Assembly (NCBI RefSeq): GCF_029962835.1 | Contig: NC_080582.1 | Span: 70,180,177-70,244,176 of the forward strand | DNA length: 64,000 nucleotides | From: Magnolia sinica | Lineage: Eukaryota > Streptophyta > Magnoliopsida > Magnoliales > Magnoliaceae | Direction of reading: 5' to 3' | Shown: piece after piece, positions 11,237 to 22,349 of the stretch | How the letters are laid out: each line of letters starts with the position of its first letter | Position numbering within the stretch: the stretch's first letter is position 1 | Notes under the pieces: model-generated | Told to the model about the DNA's origin: nothing | Seen by the model: only the letters and a program-made list of their open reading frames with translations | Databases searched by the model: none | Program-made: the position numbers and the translations under genes

Positions 11237-11424
11237 TTTCTGCATGAGTTGTATATGGGGTGTGATTGTTTCTATAATTAGTCCTTGTAAATATAGGAAT
11301 ATTTAGTTTCCCTTAGAATAAGATTTTTTCCTTTTATATAAGATGTAATTGTGTCTGTATATAGCACCCGACTGGGAGAAGATGAATCAATTTAATAATT
11401 GTTAACAGAAACCATGGTCTGACA
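11237..11424 (+). repeat. copia-2 3' LTR
   Basis: 188 bp matching the 5' LTR. The terminal TG is mutated to TT (TTTCTGCATGAG); the CA end is intact and is followed by the duplicated CCTCT. Confidence 0.92.
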
Positions 11425-11429
11425 CCTCT
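11425..11429. repeat. copia-2 target-site duplication, right (CCTCT)
   Basis: Exact match to 6514-6518, bounding the nested insertion. Confidence 0.85.
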
Positions 11430-11930
11430 TTTGTAATACATCACGACTTATTCTAATGCTGGTTGGGTTGAGGTTTCTGATGGTAAGCATTCCACCTTAA
11501 GGTTTATAATTTTTCTTGGCAATAATTTGATATCTTAGAGTGTTAAGAAACAACATAATTTTTAGTCAAGCATCAAATTTGAGTATTGATCAATTGTTTT
11601 AATAGATACTGAATAATTTTAGATCCACATGGTGCTACCCACCCCCCCTTTTTGTTTTTCTTTTCTTTTTTAACCTTTTCTTATATACTATAACAATATT
11701 AATACCATTTTTCTCACCTCTCACACAAACACCAAACATGCTGAGGTGATTTATCACTTCATTAGATGAAAGGTTATTTGGAGTGATATTAATGTATTTT
11801 TCATTGGTATGATTAATCAATTAGCCGACATCTTCACTAAAGGCTTACTTGGGATTATTATTCAAGTATTGCCAAGTTCTACCTGTCATAGGATAAGCTT
11901 CACGCCATTGAACACCCATTTAACTTATGG
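11430..11930 (+). pseudogene. copia-1 RNase H, 3' part (interrupted gene resumed)
   Basis: The copia-1 frame resumes after the insertion with YSNAGWVEVSDGKHST (family: YSDADWAGC.D.R.ST), IIFLGNNLIS and later HVE/HAEVIYHFI and INQLADIFTKGL, the closing block of copia RNase H (about 11730-11850). A low-complexity segment at 11636-11690 (poly-C, poly-T) interrupts it. Together with 5571-6513 it reconstitutes one domain split by 4.9 kb. Confidence 0.8.
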
Positions 11931-11935
11931 GGGCA

Positions 11936-13240
11936 TGTTAACATACCTTTACTAACTTATCTGCAAGTAATGTTTTTCACATCATTGTCACATAATGTAT
12001 TCAACCCTTGGGATATAGATACAAATTGGTTATCACATGGGATATATCGGTTGTATTGCATAATTTATCGCTGTTGTTGGGAAACATGGAGAAGCGTTGG
12101 AAAATTGCAACTAAACTTTAATGATTGTTAAAAAAGACATTAATACACACTTAAAAATTAAAAAAATTATAAAGATTAGGTGTACATAATAGGTTTCCTT
12201 TGTATATGGGTTCGAATCTATGTGTTGTGATAGAACTAATGCAATTATATTCAAAATCAATTTATAAAAATATTTTTTTAATATTTTTAAATTAAAAATA
12301 ATAATTTTGTTTTAAAAAATATCCAAATTGCTAAGAATATGTAAATCAAGTAATATACATATTTGATTCATGTTTGGACATTAAAATTGCAACTGATTTA
12401 AAAATTATTATTTAAAAAAAAAATTCACAATTTTCCACAGCTTGGCTTATTTCATCCAAATCTCAAAACCAAACCATCAAATCCATTATTTTTCATGCAA
12501 AAGATGAAAAATCATGAACTTATTTAATACTATTTACAATAAATAAAAATGAAAAAAAAAGAAAAAAAAGAATTAAAACTAAAAAAAATGCGCACCTTTT
12601 AAACTTTGGTCTCAAAAAACTTCCTATCGTGATTTTGAATATTTTTTTTTCAACAAACTAGAGATGACTGATCAAAATCACCTTACAATGTACTACTAAT
12701 TTTTTTTTTTTTTTTTTTTTTTCTAAAATCAATTTTAATGATTTTTTTTAGAGTTTTTCAAATAAAATATCACTAGCTTTTTTCTTTTTAAAAAAAATTA
12801 TTATTCTTTTCGATATTGTACTCGATATTAATTTATAACACAATACATTAAGAATTTATAAAGAGGGAGTGTAGATATATCACACCGTATTGCATTATGC
12901 ATGATATATTGCCAAATAATACTATGAAAAATGAATATTAAAACTAGGTTCTATATTGCCCACTTGAAATAATAGATATATCGAGAGATATATTGCCGAT
13001 ATTATAAGTGTTGAAAACACTTTCCACCACTACCTCCGGAGAGATTGCTACAAGAATTCAAATTCAATTCAACTTCAAACCTTTATTATAACTGAAAGTT
13101 TTGTAACTACACGTGTATCCAACCTATGTTTATCTATAAATAACAATAGATTTCCATTTTCAATTCTCTTTATACTGATAATGCAATTTCTAAGCAATTC
13201 CTTAGTGCTTGCATCATTCACCACACTTTCACCAAGTACA
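11936..13240 (+). repeat. Probable copia-1 3' LTR with an internal AT-rich insertion
   Basis: A polypurine-like ATGGGGGCA precedes TGTTAACATACC, a normal copia LTR start. The sequence at about 13020-13240, with a TATA-like CTATAAATAAC (13132), looks like the rest of an LTR. Between them (about 12000-13015) is very AT-rich DNA with GATATATCG phrases, ending ..GCCGATATTATAAGTGTTGAAAACAC, like the repeat at 61390-62700. I infer a secondary insertion. The LTR end and the 5' LTR partner were not found. Confidence 0.4.
12700..12722. repeat. Poly(T) tract
   Basis: A run of 23 T in AT-rich DNA. Confidence 0.9.
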
Positions 13241-14755
13241 AACAAGGTTTTTTTTTTTTTTAAGTATTAAATTTAGTTTGCGTGGAAAAAATATTTGTTT
13301 TCTTTAACTTTTATATTTCTTTTTTTTCTTATCTTGTGAAATATATAGTTTCCAACATTTATCAATGCCTCTAATTGACAACAATGATTTTGGATCTTGA
13401 TCCAACGGCCATGGTTCGTTCTCCTTTTCATGAACTATGTTAGGGAATAATGGAATTTTAGATAGATACATTTATTAGCTTATTCTCGATGGAAAATACA
13501 TCAATGTTCCCTACAATCCTAACCACCGAATTAGCTCCCAGCTATCAAATGGATGGTTGAAAAGAAATGTCAACTGTCCACTTTCAATGGATACCATCAA
13601 ATGGTTAAGATTCTTGGATTACTAAGCTTATCACAAGCTATGCTCCATCCCACAATTCTTGTTTGTTCATTAGCTTAGGCATGGGTCAAGCAAAATCAAA
13701 GTTATGAACAGTTCCATTCTGATATGGCTTTGCTCTATCAATTCAAAATTCAGGACCAGTCCATTGACAGTTGCTCTTGGTTTCTCCCAACCACTGATCA
13801 AGTGGGTCACTATTACAAGGTAATAATCAGACCGTTCATATGGTCCATCTTCTTCCACAATAGAATGACCTTCACAACCTCTGAGAAGGGAACACTTGCA
13901 ATTCTTTGTCATTTCCTATGTAGTATTTATAAATAGACTGGGCCAATGATCTATTCTTTCTGTAGGCCCATTAGTAAATGTACCTAGACTTGCCATGTGA
14001 CCTAGGGCTGCCGATAAGTCGGGCTTCCCAGTCGGCGAATGTGGCCAAGCCGGATGACAACAGAACTTGATTCATTTTTACACTCGATTTTTGGAACCGA
14101 AAAATAAATAGGTGGGCCGCCGGTTAGATGTTACAACTATATATACAACGCCACACTCAATACCAAATCCAGACCCGTTTACATCTTTTCTGGTCTAGCT
14201 TGGGCCTATCTTTCAGGACTAGGGGCAAGGGCCGTACCTAAATTTCATTCTGAATATTAAAAAATTGAGTGGACCATGATCAGGCCCACCTTTCCCTGGG
14301 TCTAGCATAGCCAGTAGAGAACCCTAATGCTACTCCTGCTCTTAGATAGTAGGGATTGTGAAGGCTAAACCCTTAAAACCCATTCCAATTTTTAAAAATG
14401 ATCCATTGTTTTTGTTTTTTTATTTTTTAAACGAACTATTATTTTTGGATGGTGGTGGCTTACCTGATGTGTGAATCAGCCTATTCATGGTGGGGGCACT
14501 TTATACACAGTCTATAGCGCGGCCATCGATAGGGTTTGGGTCAGCCCAAGCCCATACATTTATTAGACATGCAAAAAAGAAAAAAAAAATCCAATATGAA
14601 CCAAACCCAAGAACCATTACCTTACGGACCGACCAGACCTACTCCAATTCATCAAGCCCAAGCTTGACCAGACCTGACCCACATACTTGTAATTGGGCCA
14701 GGCTTCACTGACCCAACCTAACTCAGTAAGGCCCAACTCTAGTTTCAGAATAGTA
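13241..14755. other. Unassigned intergenic sequence
   Basis: No coding domain, RNA gene or paired terminal repeat recognised. Overlapping short frames on both strands at 13670-13936 have no recognisable content. Confidence 0.35.
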
Positions 14756-14757
14756 TC

Positions 14758-14785
14758 ACAGGGCCTGTTTGGATACACAAAAATT
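14758..14785. repeat. Orphan TIR-like terminus
   Basis: CAGGGCCTGTTTGGATACAC is a typical plant hAT/Harbinger MITE end. No complementary partner (..CCAAACAGGCCC..) was seen within several kilobases, so the element is either truncated or only a terminus-like match. Confidence 0.3.
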
Positions 14786-15718
14786 CAAGGTGTAGACATG
14801 CATTGTTCACCAATGGATTTCTTAGTGGATGATCTATTTGAATAGTAAGTAAAAATTTCTTTTTTCATTAAACAATAGTCACCTCATATCTTGATGCCTA
14901 AGCGATTGTCAGCAGGTTGGATTGAATAAGGTTTAACCTGAGTTCAAACCATTTACTCAAATGGGCCACATTTTTTCACCCGAGCCTGACCTACTACTCG
15001 CAAACGCGTTGGTGGCAATATGATAGCTTATCGGGCGTAGACATGGCACACATGCCATCCGGATTGTCACCAAGTAAGCCCACTTTGGATGGAGATTGGT
15101 TCTAAATTGTCATGGTTATACTGTTACTGTCTTGTCTCATTTCTCCCACTACATTTGAACCCCATACTCATTAAATTCCTGTCCATTTGGAAGAAGCCCA
15201 ATAAATTGGATGGCTAAGATAGACCAAACAGTGATTTTTGGGTTGTGATTGATCCTCAATGGGGACCACGATTTGGGTAGTTGAGATTGGCATTCGGGAA
15301 TTCCATGGGCATGAGTGTTGGTGTTATTAGGTCCATCAATGAGTAGGGCTGCCAATGGGTTGGGTTTGATCCTATAATACCCGTGTCCAGGTTAACCAGG
15401 TTTCTAGTCTCGTCTTGTCCAATTCTAGTTCTTGAAGACCCAGTCCCAAATCTCATTGGATTCGAGTACCCATTAGGTCTTTGGATGTAAGCTATGAGCT
15501 ATGTTTGAGACAAATAAGAGCATTTACATGTTGGGCCCATCATGGATGGATTATATCACACATATGTGCCATTTTGATGTGTGCAGGGTGTGTAAATGGA
15601 CTCTTTTGCATGCTGCTTAGGATCCTCGTTTCTTTTGTTAGAACAGCTGGGGTGTGTAGTGAAATGCTCACTTGGGAACCCTTTCTCATTAGAACTCATG
15701 GGCACTTTTTGATACGTG

Positions 15719-15723
<5 letters not shown>
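14786..15723. other. Unassigned intergenic sequence
   Basis: No gene supported; the short frames on both strands between 15149 and 15798 carry no domain and part of one is simply the TA repeat. Confidence 0.3.

Positions 15724-15755
<32 letters not shown>
15724..15755. repeat. (AT)n microsatellite
   Basis: About 16 uninterrupted AT repeats. Confidence 0.95.
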
Positions 15756-15758
<3 letters not shown>

Positions 15759-16582
15759 TGATACGAGAGAAAAATCAATTTCTCCTCAAAAACAGTAAAC
15801 CAAACAATGAAAAGTATAAAAGAAAGAAGACTGCAGTTTCTTTCTCCCCAGGGGAAGAGTGAAATAATGAGAAAAAGATCACCGTCTTTCTTAAAGTGAT
15901 TAAAATGTTGAATCTACAAAGGTATTTTTTTAAAAAAAAATTATAAGAAAAAAGAAGAAAATAAAACTCAAATATTTTTTTTTTTCAATAATATCTAATT
16001 GTATATCAACTTTTGATTACACGACTAATAAAGAAAAAAATAAACCCTAGTTCGTAATTACCAAAACTAGCAAAATTTTAAACCCAAGAAAAATGACCAA
16101 AAATAGAAAATCTAAATAAATATTATTAGATGAGTCCTAACATAATTACAAGTAATTTTTTTTTGAAAAATGAAAAACTAAAACTCAAAAATTAATAAAA
16201 TACTACAAAGGTCATAATTACAAACAATAAAATGTTTAGACAAAAATTAAAAATCTCATTTTCAAATTGAAACTAAACTTTTTTCTGCGAAACAGACTTG
16301 TCATAAAGTTTGATTGGTTGTATGTACCATAACAATACTCGTATCAAAACTAATGGGTAATATTCGTTTGGCCTTCTTTTAGTCCAACCATACTAGGAAA
16401 ATATTTGTACCTCGTCGTCCTACGTTACTCTACTAAAACATGTTAAGTACAAATAGTTTTTTTTTTTTTAAAAATAAAAAATAAAAACTTTAACACACGC
16501 ACACACACCCTCGCACACTCACCCCATAGTGGAATTTCACCACCTACGGGTACTAAAACCCTTGACCGGGTGTTGAAACTCC
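15756..16582. other. AT-rich unassigned sequence
   Basis: Poly-A and poly-T rich, with no gene or structured repeat recognised. Confidence 0.35.
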
Positions 16583-16585
16583 TAA

Positions 16586-17165
16586 GTGCGTGTTTGGGCG
16601 GTGGGATTGGAAGGGATTAGGTGGGATGGGATTCAAAAAACATAATTATTACGGGATTGTCCCTGTTACCATGGGATAAGATTAATGCCATGCTTGTTGA
16701 TAATACAGTGGTACATTGAATGGATACACCCACTATCATTTAAAATTACTGAGAATAACATACATGTGTTATATCTAAACCGTTCATTTGTTTTGTAACC
16801 TCATTTTATGGCATGGGCCTAAAAATGAGGTAGATCCAAAACTTATGTGGCCCCAAAAAAGTTTTCAACGGTAAGTATTCAATCCTCGTTGCTTTCTATG
16901 GTGGGGTCCACTTGAGCTTTAGATTTACCTGATTTTTTGACCCATGCTCTAAAATAATCTCGAAAAATGGGTGGATGGTGTGGATATAGCCCACACATTA
17001 TAGTAGGACCTACACAACTTGCTAACATTGAGTGAAATTAGCACGGACCCAATGCAATTCCATCTAATCTAATTCCAAGCTTTTCCATTCTTAGAGTGGA
17101 ATTGGCACACGACCAGATGAATCCCATCCCACCTAATCCCTTCTAATCCGACTGCCCAAACACGC
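16586..17165. mobile_element. TIR element related to 1108-2078, foldback core
   Basis: The ends pair over about 45 bp: left GCGTGTTTGGGCGGTGGGAT, right (complement) GCGTGTTTGGGCAGTCGGAT, both continuing into AGAAGGGATTAGGTGGGAT-type sequence. About 580 bp. The interior (16690-17020) is the shared foldback core, including TATCTAAACCGTTCATTTG and GGGTGGATGGTGTGGATAT. No clean target duplication was found. No transposase. Confidence 0.65.
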
Positions 17166-17729
17166 AGTCTACCGCTGGAGCAAGTGCAAGGACCCAGTGC
17201 AAAGAGTTCCCTTCCTCTGGTGTTGATTTTCATTTATCATCCACTTCCACTTATGTTACAATCTTTTTCATTGCTTTTTCTTAGTTTAAACCAATCCAAA
17301 CAAACCTAATTAAAAATAAATAAATAAATAAACAAAGAGAGAGAGAGAACACTTGATCTCAAGGTCATGATTACACTGCCATTTTACACACTTGAGTGAG
17401 TGTAAATGATATTGTTGTTTTGAAAGGTAATCAATCACACATAGCAAATTGCAGGCCCATAGAAATAATAAATAACAATAATAATAACATTTCCTAAGCA
17501 CTAAGCATTGCTGCTTTTGATACACAGCCAAGAAGAGCTCAATTCAAATTGCAGGCCCCATACAATTCTCATTATTTATGAGCACTGAATATTTTAATTC
17601 GACCATCGATTTATGGTGATAAAATCTAGTAGTGGGGAAGCATGGAATGTAGCAATATATATGGGAACATTAATATTTTAATTACATTATTTAAATATAG
17701 GAGAACATGCTTTTATTAGTGGTGGGACT

Positions 17730-18090
17730 GAGTTATTGTGAGGCCCACGTGATGCGTATGATTAGATCCACCCACTGTTAGTCCATCGGACCAAATATTA
17801 TCGGAAACTCAGGTGGGACACACCATATAGACAGCAGATGGGAGGGGATGCCAACCAATAAAGCCATCCAGGTTTATTGTGGGTCCACCAGGATGAATGA
17901 TCATAACAAAATTCAGGCTATTTCAAAGTTTAGGTGGGCCACGCTTATGTGGATTTAGTTGTTTGTGGCATGATTTGATATTATTTATATGATGTGGTCC
18001 ACCTGAGTCTTGGACTGGCCTGTCTCTTGATTTTTACGGTCAACATGAGAGGCTGAACAAGATGGACAGAATGGATTCGATGTACACATC
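17730..18090. repeat. Diverged foldback repeat, shared by blocks A and A'
   Basis: Inverted relationship between GTGAGGCCCACGTGATGCGT (17739) and the right-hand GTACACATCATG (18081), with GGTGGGACACACCA and TGGTGTGGTCCATCTGAG-type arms. The same unit is at 33515-33870, so it predates the duplication. Confidence 0.5.
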
Positions 18091-18139
18091 ATGTTGACTT
18101 CAAATGGGTGAATGAGCAGGTGAAATAGCGGAGATTGCA

Positions 18140-18735
18140 TTTGATGCAATGTACCACACACCACCGAGCTGGCTGTGTGTTGACGTCACCAAGTCCTGTG
18201 GGTCCCGTCATGAGGTATATTTTATATCCAAACCGTCCATACATTTGGAAAGCTCGTATTAAGGCTTTAGCCTAAAAATAAGACAGATCCAAAGATTAAA
18301 TGGCCCACACTTCAAAAAGAAGTGGGGGATTGAACGTTTAGCTTTGAAACCCTTTTGGGGTCACAGAAGTTTTGGATCAATATGATATTTGTTTTTCCTT
18401 TTCATCCAGGTCCGTGTGACCTTATGAATAGATTGTAGGGAAAATAAACGTTATGTGGGCCCTACGAATGTTTTGGCGGTGAGAATCATTGTCCCACTGC
18501 TATTAGTGGTGTGGTCAAATTGAGCATTGGATATAACTTATGTTTGGGCTCATGTTCTAAAATAGTCTCACAAAATGGATGAATGATGTGGATATAATAA
18601 ATACATCATTATGGGGCCCATATAACTTTGATCTCCTTTGAACCGTTCGTACAACTGTTAGCTCGAGGAGCGTCAGTGCTCGTCTTAGCAAGACACGTAC
18701 TCACACCAACTATGTCGGTGGTGTGTGGTTCACCA
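18140..18735. mobile_element. Foldback TIR element
   Basis: CCACACACCACCGAG (18151) at the left is mirrored by CGGTGGTGTGTGG (18714) at the right, flanking a foldback core that runs from GTGGGTCCCGTCATGAGGTA to the right-hand ATACATCATTATGGGGCCC. Absent from the corresponding place in block A', so inserted in this copy after duplication. Exact ends and target duplication were not fixed. Confidence 0.5.
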
Positions 18736-18773
18736 GCCAATCCGCATCCTTGTTTTCTGTAGCTTCCCAAACC

Positions 18774-19277
18774 GGAAACGGATTGGCTACTCCCCCTGCC
18801 ACCAGCCCGGTGGCTGATGGTCGGTGCTCTGTGGGACCCACCATGATGTATTTGTTTCATCCATTCCGTTCATCCATTTTTACATATCATTTTAGACTTT
18901 GCCCCAAAAATGAGAGGGATATAAATCTCATTTGGACCACACCACAGGAAAACAATATTGATTGGATATCCACCATTAAAATCCTCCTAACGTCTAATGT
19001 ACTGTTTATTTGATTAGGTCATACAGACACATATGAAGGGAAAAACCAAAGATCAGCTTAATCCAAAACTTTTATGGTCCCCATAAAGTTTTCAATGGTC
19101 GAAATTCATTCAACACTGTTTCCTGTAATGTGGTCCACTTGAGATTGGGATATACCACTTTTTGGTCTCATACGATAAAATGATCGGCACGGATGAAACA
19201 CATACATGATGGTGGGTCCCACAGCGCACCGACCACCAGACATTGGCTGGTGGCGAGGGAGTAGCCAATCCGTTTCC
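18774..19277. mobile_element. Mutator-like MITE with 9-bp target duplication
   Basis: 504 bp with long TIRs: left GGAAACGGATTGGCTACTCC, right complement GGAAACGGATTGGCTACTCC, then GGTCGGTGC.CTGTGGGACC and the foldback core on both arms, so the TIRs pair for more than 100 bp. The flanks are exact 9-bp direct repeats TCCCAAACC (18765-18773 and 19278-19286), the Mutator superfamily signature. No transposase. It is the best-defined member of the foldback family here. Confidence 0.88.
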
Positions 19278-19660
19278 TCCCAAACCATACTACTTTGGCA
19301 GGGATTCTTTCACGTGTCCTTAGGACCATCTGAGTTCCCCAATGCTAGGTTGCCACGTGGCGCAGGATCCAACGCACCAGACTGGCTGCACTAGATCCAA
19401 AATTTCTTTTGGACTACTGTAATCTGTGTTTACTAATTCCACGCGCGTGTGAGAGCATGCCCTGCCCACATAAATCACAGGTACAGTTTTGTCAGATCTG
19501 AGCCTTCCATCAGGTGGGTCACATTTCACATCTTCTCTCCTAAAAAGTTAATCTATTTTATCTCCTCTAAGGGCCAAAAAAACAGATGGATGGCCATAAA
19601 AAAATGTTTTAATGGCTGGATTACCGTGTACATTGCGGCTCAATTGAGGAGTGAAGTTGC

Positions 19661-20033
19661 TTATTATGCCTGATGTAACTACGCGGGAGTAAAATATCCA
19701 TAAGAGATAAATGAAATATCTTTTTGCCTGCTTTGATGACCCATTTGGTTAAAATTCCAAAAGTTTTAAGCAGATTGAAATGAGTAAGTACATCTTACCA
19801 TGGTCAAGGAGATGTGTGTCCTATATTTTTCTTACATGATAAAGTCAACTACTCATATTAGTAGACTCATGCCAATAATAAATAACGACCAAAATGAACT
19901 AATAATTATAATAACTAGGGACAGATTCAAGGATCCACTATTATAACAAGGAAGATTTTTGTATATCCACCCAAACCGATTGATAATATCATAATCAGAT
20001 GAATTGGCTCAAACTAACTCACTAATAGGATAT
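19661..20033. other. Unassigned, part of DNA missing from copy 2
   Basis: No gene recognised. This sequence starts the 19661-28225 block that has no counterpart between A' and B' in copy 2. Confidence 0.35.
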
Positions 20034-20761
20034 TGATGTAGAGCGGGTCATGGACAGTTTCATGGTCAAGATGGATTAGAAAAGGCTTGGTCGATGACAG
20101 GAGTGATCTGGACCGTTGAACCTTGGATCGAGTGTATTTCACAATCCGGAATGAGTTATCGGGCGTAAAATATATGATTTTGGGGTAGAATGAGCTACTT
20201 TAGCCAACCAACCCCGCTATGTTGGGTTGCGTAAGCCGGATTTGTGAAATACTTCTGGATCGACGGTCATTTTTTTATTTTCATTCTATTTTTACTATAA
20301 ATAGTAAGTTTTAGTTTGATTATAACTTTTCATCCGTTGGGCTTTAGGAGTCACGCCTAACGCAAAAGGAGCTTAGAAAAATTAGGAAAACAGTTTGGTG
20401 AAGCCAAATAAGACACTTACTATTTTTGGCCAAAAACCTTGCGCACTAGTAGACATCACGACTGTCTATAAATAGTAAGTTTAATATTTATAGTAAGTTG
20501 CGAATTCTAGGAGTTTTGGTTGTAGTTTGCTTCTGATTTCTCTCCCATTGCTTGGTATCCCTATTTAAAGGGTTGTGAACTCGTTTATTTCATTCGTTAA
20601 TCAATTTCGAATTTTCTAGAATTTATTTTCTATTTTGCTTGCTTTCTTTCTTGTGGATTCGAGAAGCCTCTGTGGGGAGTCAAGAGAAGTTTCGTAGATT
20701 CGGAACAGTTATCCTCTTGAGGGAGACGGTGCTCGACCTCATCACGCTCATCTCTGCATCA
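20034..20761 (+). repeat. Gypsy 5' LTR
   Basis: Starts TGATGTAGAGCGGGTC and ends CTCTGCATCA, 728 bp. Contains three TATA-like copies of CTATAAATAGTAAG or its complement (about 20295 and 20466-20500). The whole is repeated at 25200-25906 with roughly 90% identity by eye. Confidence 0.9.
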
Positions 20762-20763
20762 AT

Positions 20764-20775
20764 TGGTATTAGAGC
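20764..20775 (+). promoter_or_regulatory. Gypsy primer-binding site
   Basis: TGGTATTAGAGC, two bases after the LTR; one mismatch from the standard initiator Met-tRNA site TGGTATCAGAGC. Confidence 0.8.
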
Positions 20776-20794
20776 AAGGATTCCCCTCAGGCTG

Positions 20795-21730
20795 ATGACA
20801 AATAACGAAGGTATGAGTCAGAATCCTGTGAATGGTAATCCAGGGATTTGTGATATTGTGGAAAGAATGGAAGCGCTTTTCTCTGGGAGAGTCAGTTGAC
20901 TATGTAAGGGCTGCAGGCAACCCTCGACCGTCTTGCGGATGCACTACTTTCGCCCCGAACCCTAGGTGGTGCTCCACCACCCGTGGTTGCTGTACGGCAC
21001 AATCCCGATTTTCGTAGAGCACTACCAGTGGCAAACCATAGGGCTACACCAAATGATTCAAGTTCTGGTAATGAAGACCTTAATGAAGGTTTTGCCGGAC
21101 GACCAATCCATGGAAGCGATCATCTAGATCGTGCTGAAAGAGACTATTAAGGTAAGGCTGAACTTCCTAGTTTTAATGATTTATTACGCATAAAAGATTT
21201 CCTCGATTGGCTAGCCGAAGCAGGGAGATATTTTGATTATATGGACGTGCCAGATCATAAAAAGATAAAATCGTTAGCATTTAAATTAAAATCTAGTGCT
21301 TCTGCATGGTGAGAACAATTACAACTCTCACGAGCCCATTAAAACAAGGCGCCCATCTCATCATGGCCACGGATGAGACGTCTTCTTCAATCACGATTCC
21401 TCCCCGATGATTATGAGCAGATATTATTCCAACAATTGGCAACACAAAATGATCTATTAAATCCGAGTCACAAAAGGTGGCACGATTTATAAGTGGGTTG
21501 CGACCGACAATTCAGGACCAAGTTCAAATGTACCCGGTCAGGACCGTGGATGAAGTAATTCAATTGGCGGGTAGGACAAAAACACAACTTGCAAGAGTTC
21601 TTGCCGACCATATCCTTCAACTCGACCCCCATGACGGGTCCCACGTAGGATCCAGTGTTGGCACGAGGAAAAGATCCAGTAGGAGAACGTCCTCAACCTC
21701 CTGCACCTGCAAACCGTGATAGGGAGCGGC
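20795..21730 (+). pseudogene. Gypsy gag
   Basis: Begins MTNNEGMSQNPVNG.. just downstream of the primer site. After frame changes it reads the gag capsid region: ELPSFNDLLRIKDFLDWL, RYFDYMDVPDHKKIKSLAFKL, SRFLPDDYEQILFQQL, then ARFISGLRPTIQDQVQMYPV and VDEVIQLAGRT (21477-21719), a block typical of plant chromovirus gag. Stops near 21148, 21312 and 21341 disable it. Confidence 0.85.
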
Positions 21731-22349
21731 TCATCCAGACCTCAACGTGCAGCACCCATAACAGCGGGCCTGAGTAGGATTCCAAATCTTATGCTCTACC
21801 AAGGTCAAAAAATTGTTACCGCTGTGTCCAACCAAACCACTTATCAAACACCTATCCTCAACGTCCAGCAGCACACTTGACCATAAACGAAGAGAGCACT
21901 GAATATAAGGCCGCAGAAGAAGACCCTAGCTTTGATGAACATGAACAAGCCACTGAAGAAATAACAGATGGCGATGAATTGACAGGCGAGGATCGTGGCG
22001 AATCTCTAGTTGTGAGGCGATTACTGTATACCCCACAGAAGGAATTACATCCATAGCGACATAATATATTCTATACTCGGTGCGCTGTCAACGGAAAGGT
22101 CTGTGATGTGATCATAGATAGTGGCAGTAGTGAGAACATTGTCTCAAGGGTGATGGTGCACGAGTTGCAGCTAGCAACAACAAAACATCATTCCCCGTAC
22201 TTAATGAGCTGGATAAAAAAGGTAAACGAGGCAAGGTAACTAAACAATGCACTATCTCATTTTCAATTGGTAAAAATTATAAGGATTAAACACATTGTAA
22301 CGTGGTCGACATGGAAGCATGTCATATGTTACTTGGTCGACCCTTGTAG
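21731..22349 (+). pseudogene. Gypsy nucleocapsid and protease
   Basis: A zinc-knuckle region is badly decayed (..NCYRCVQPNHLSNT..). The aspartic protease is clear at about 22078-22150, with RCAVNGKVCDVIIDSGSSEN containing the DSGS catalytic triad, and the C-terminal MEACHMLLGRPL at about 22312-22347, followed by a stop. Confidence 0.8.

Larger units (their letters stand above)
6519..11424 (+). mobile_element. copia-2, complete but defective Ty1/copia retrotransposon
   Basis: A full-length element of 4906 bp: two 188-bp LTRs, a Met-tRNA primer site, gag, zinc knuckle, protease, integrase, RT and RNase H in copia order (IN before RT), a polypurine tract and a 5-bp target duplication CCTCT. By eye the LTRs differ at about 13 of 188 positions, mostly transitions, so insertion is not recent. 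The coding region carries many in-frame stops, so the copy is dead. It sits inside the RNase H gene of copia-1, same strand, which dates it after copia-1. Confidence 0.92.
17195..19660. repeat. Duplicated block A (copy 1)
   Basis: Sequence similar, in order, to 32538-34400. Shared anchors: GATACACAGCCAAGAAGAGC (17520) and GATACACAGGCAAGAAGAGC (32700); CCCACGTGATGCGTATG (17743 and 33528); TCCAACGCACCAGACTGG (19368) and TCCAACGCATCAAACTGG (34109); TTCTTTTGGACTACTGT (19404 and 34145). Each copy carries its own transposons. Identity between the copies looks roughly 75-85% by eye in the anchors. No gene was recognised inside. Confidence 0.75.

Noticed and set aside
13670..13936. Opposed ~75-codon frames
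   Set aside because: No recognisable content; mutually antisense and without context.
18609..19529. Cluster of 60-96-codon frames on both strands
   Set aside because: They lie in Mutator-like foldback elements and merely reflect inverted repeats lacking stops.
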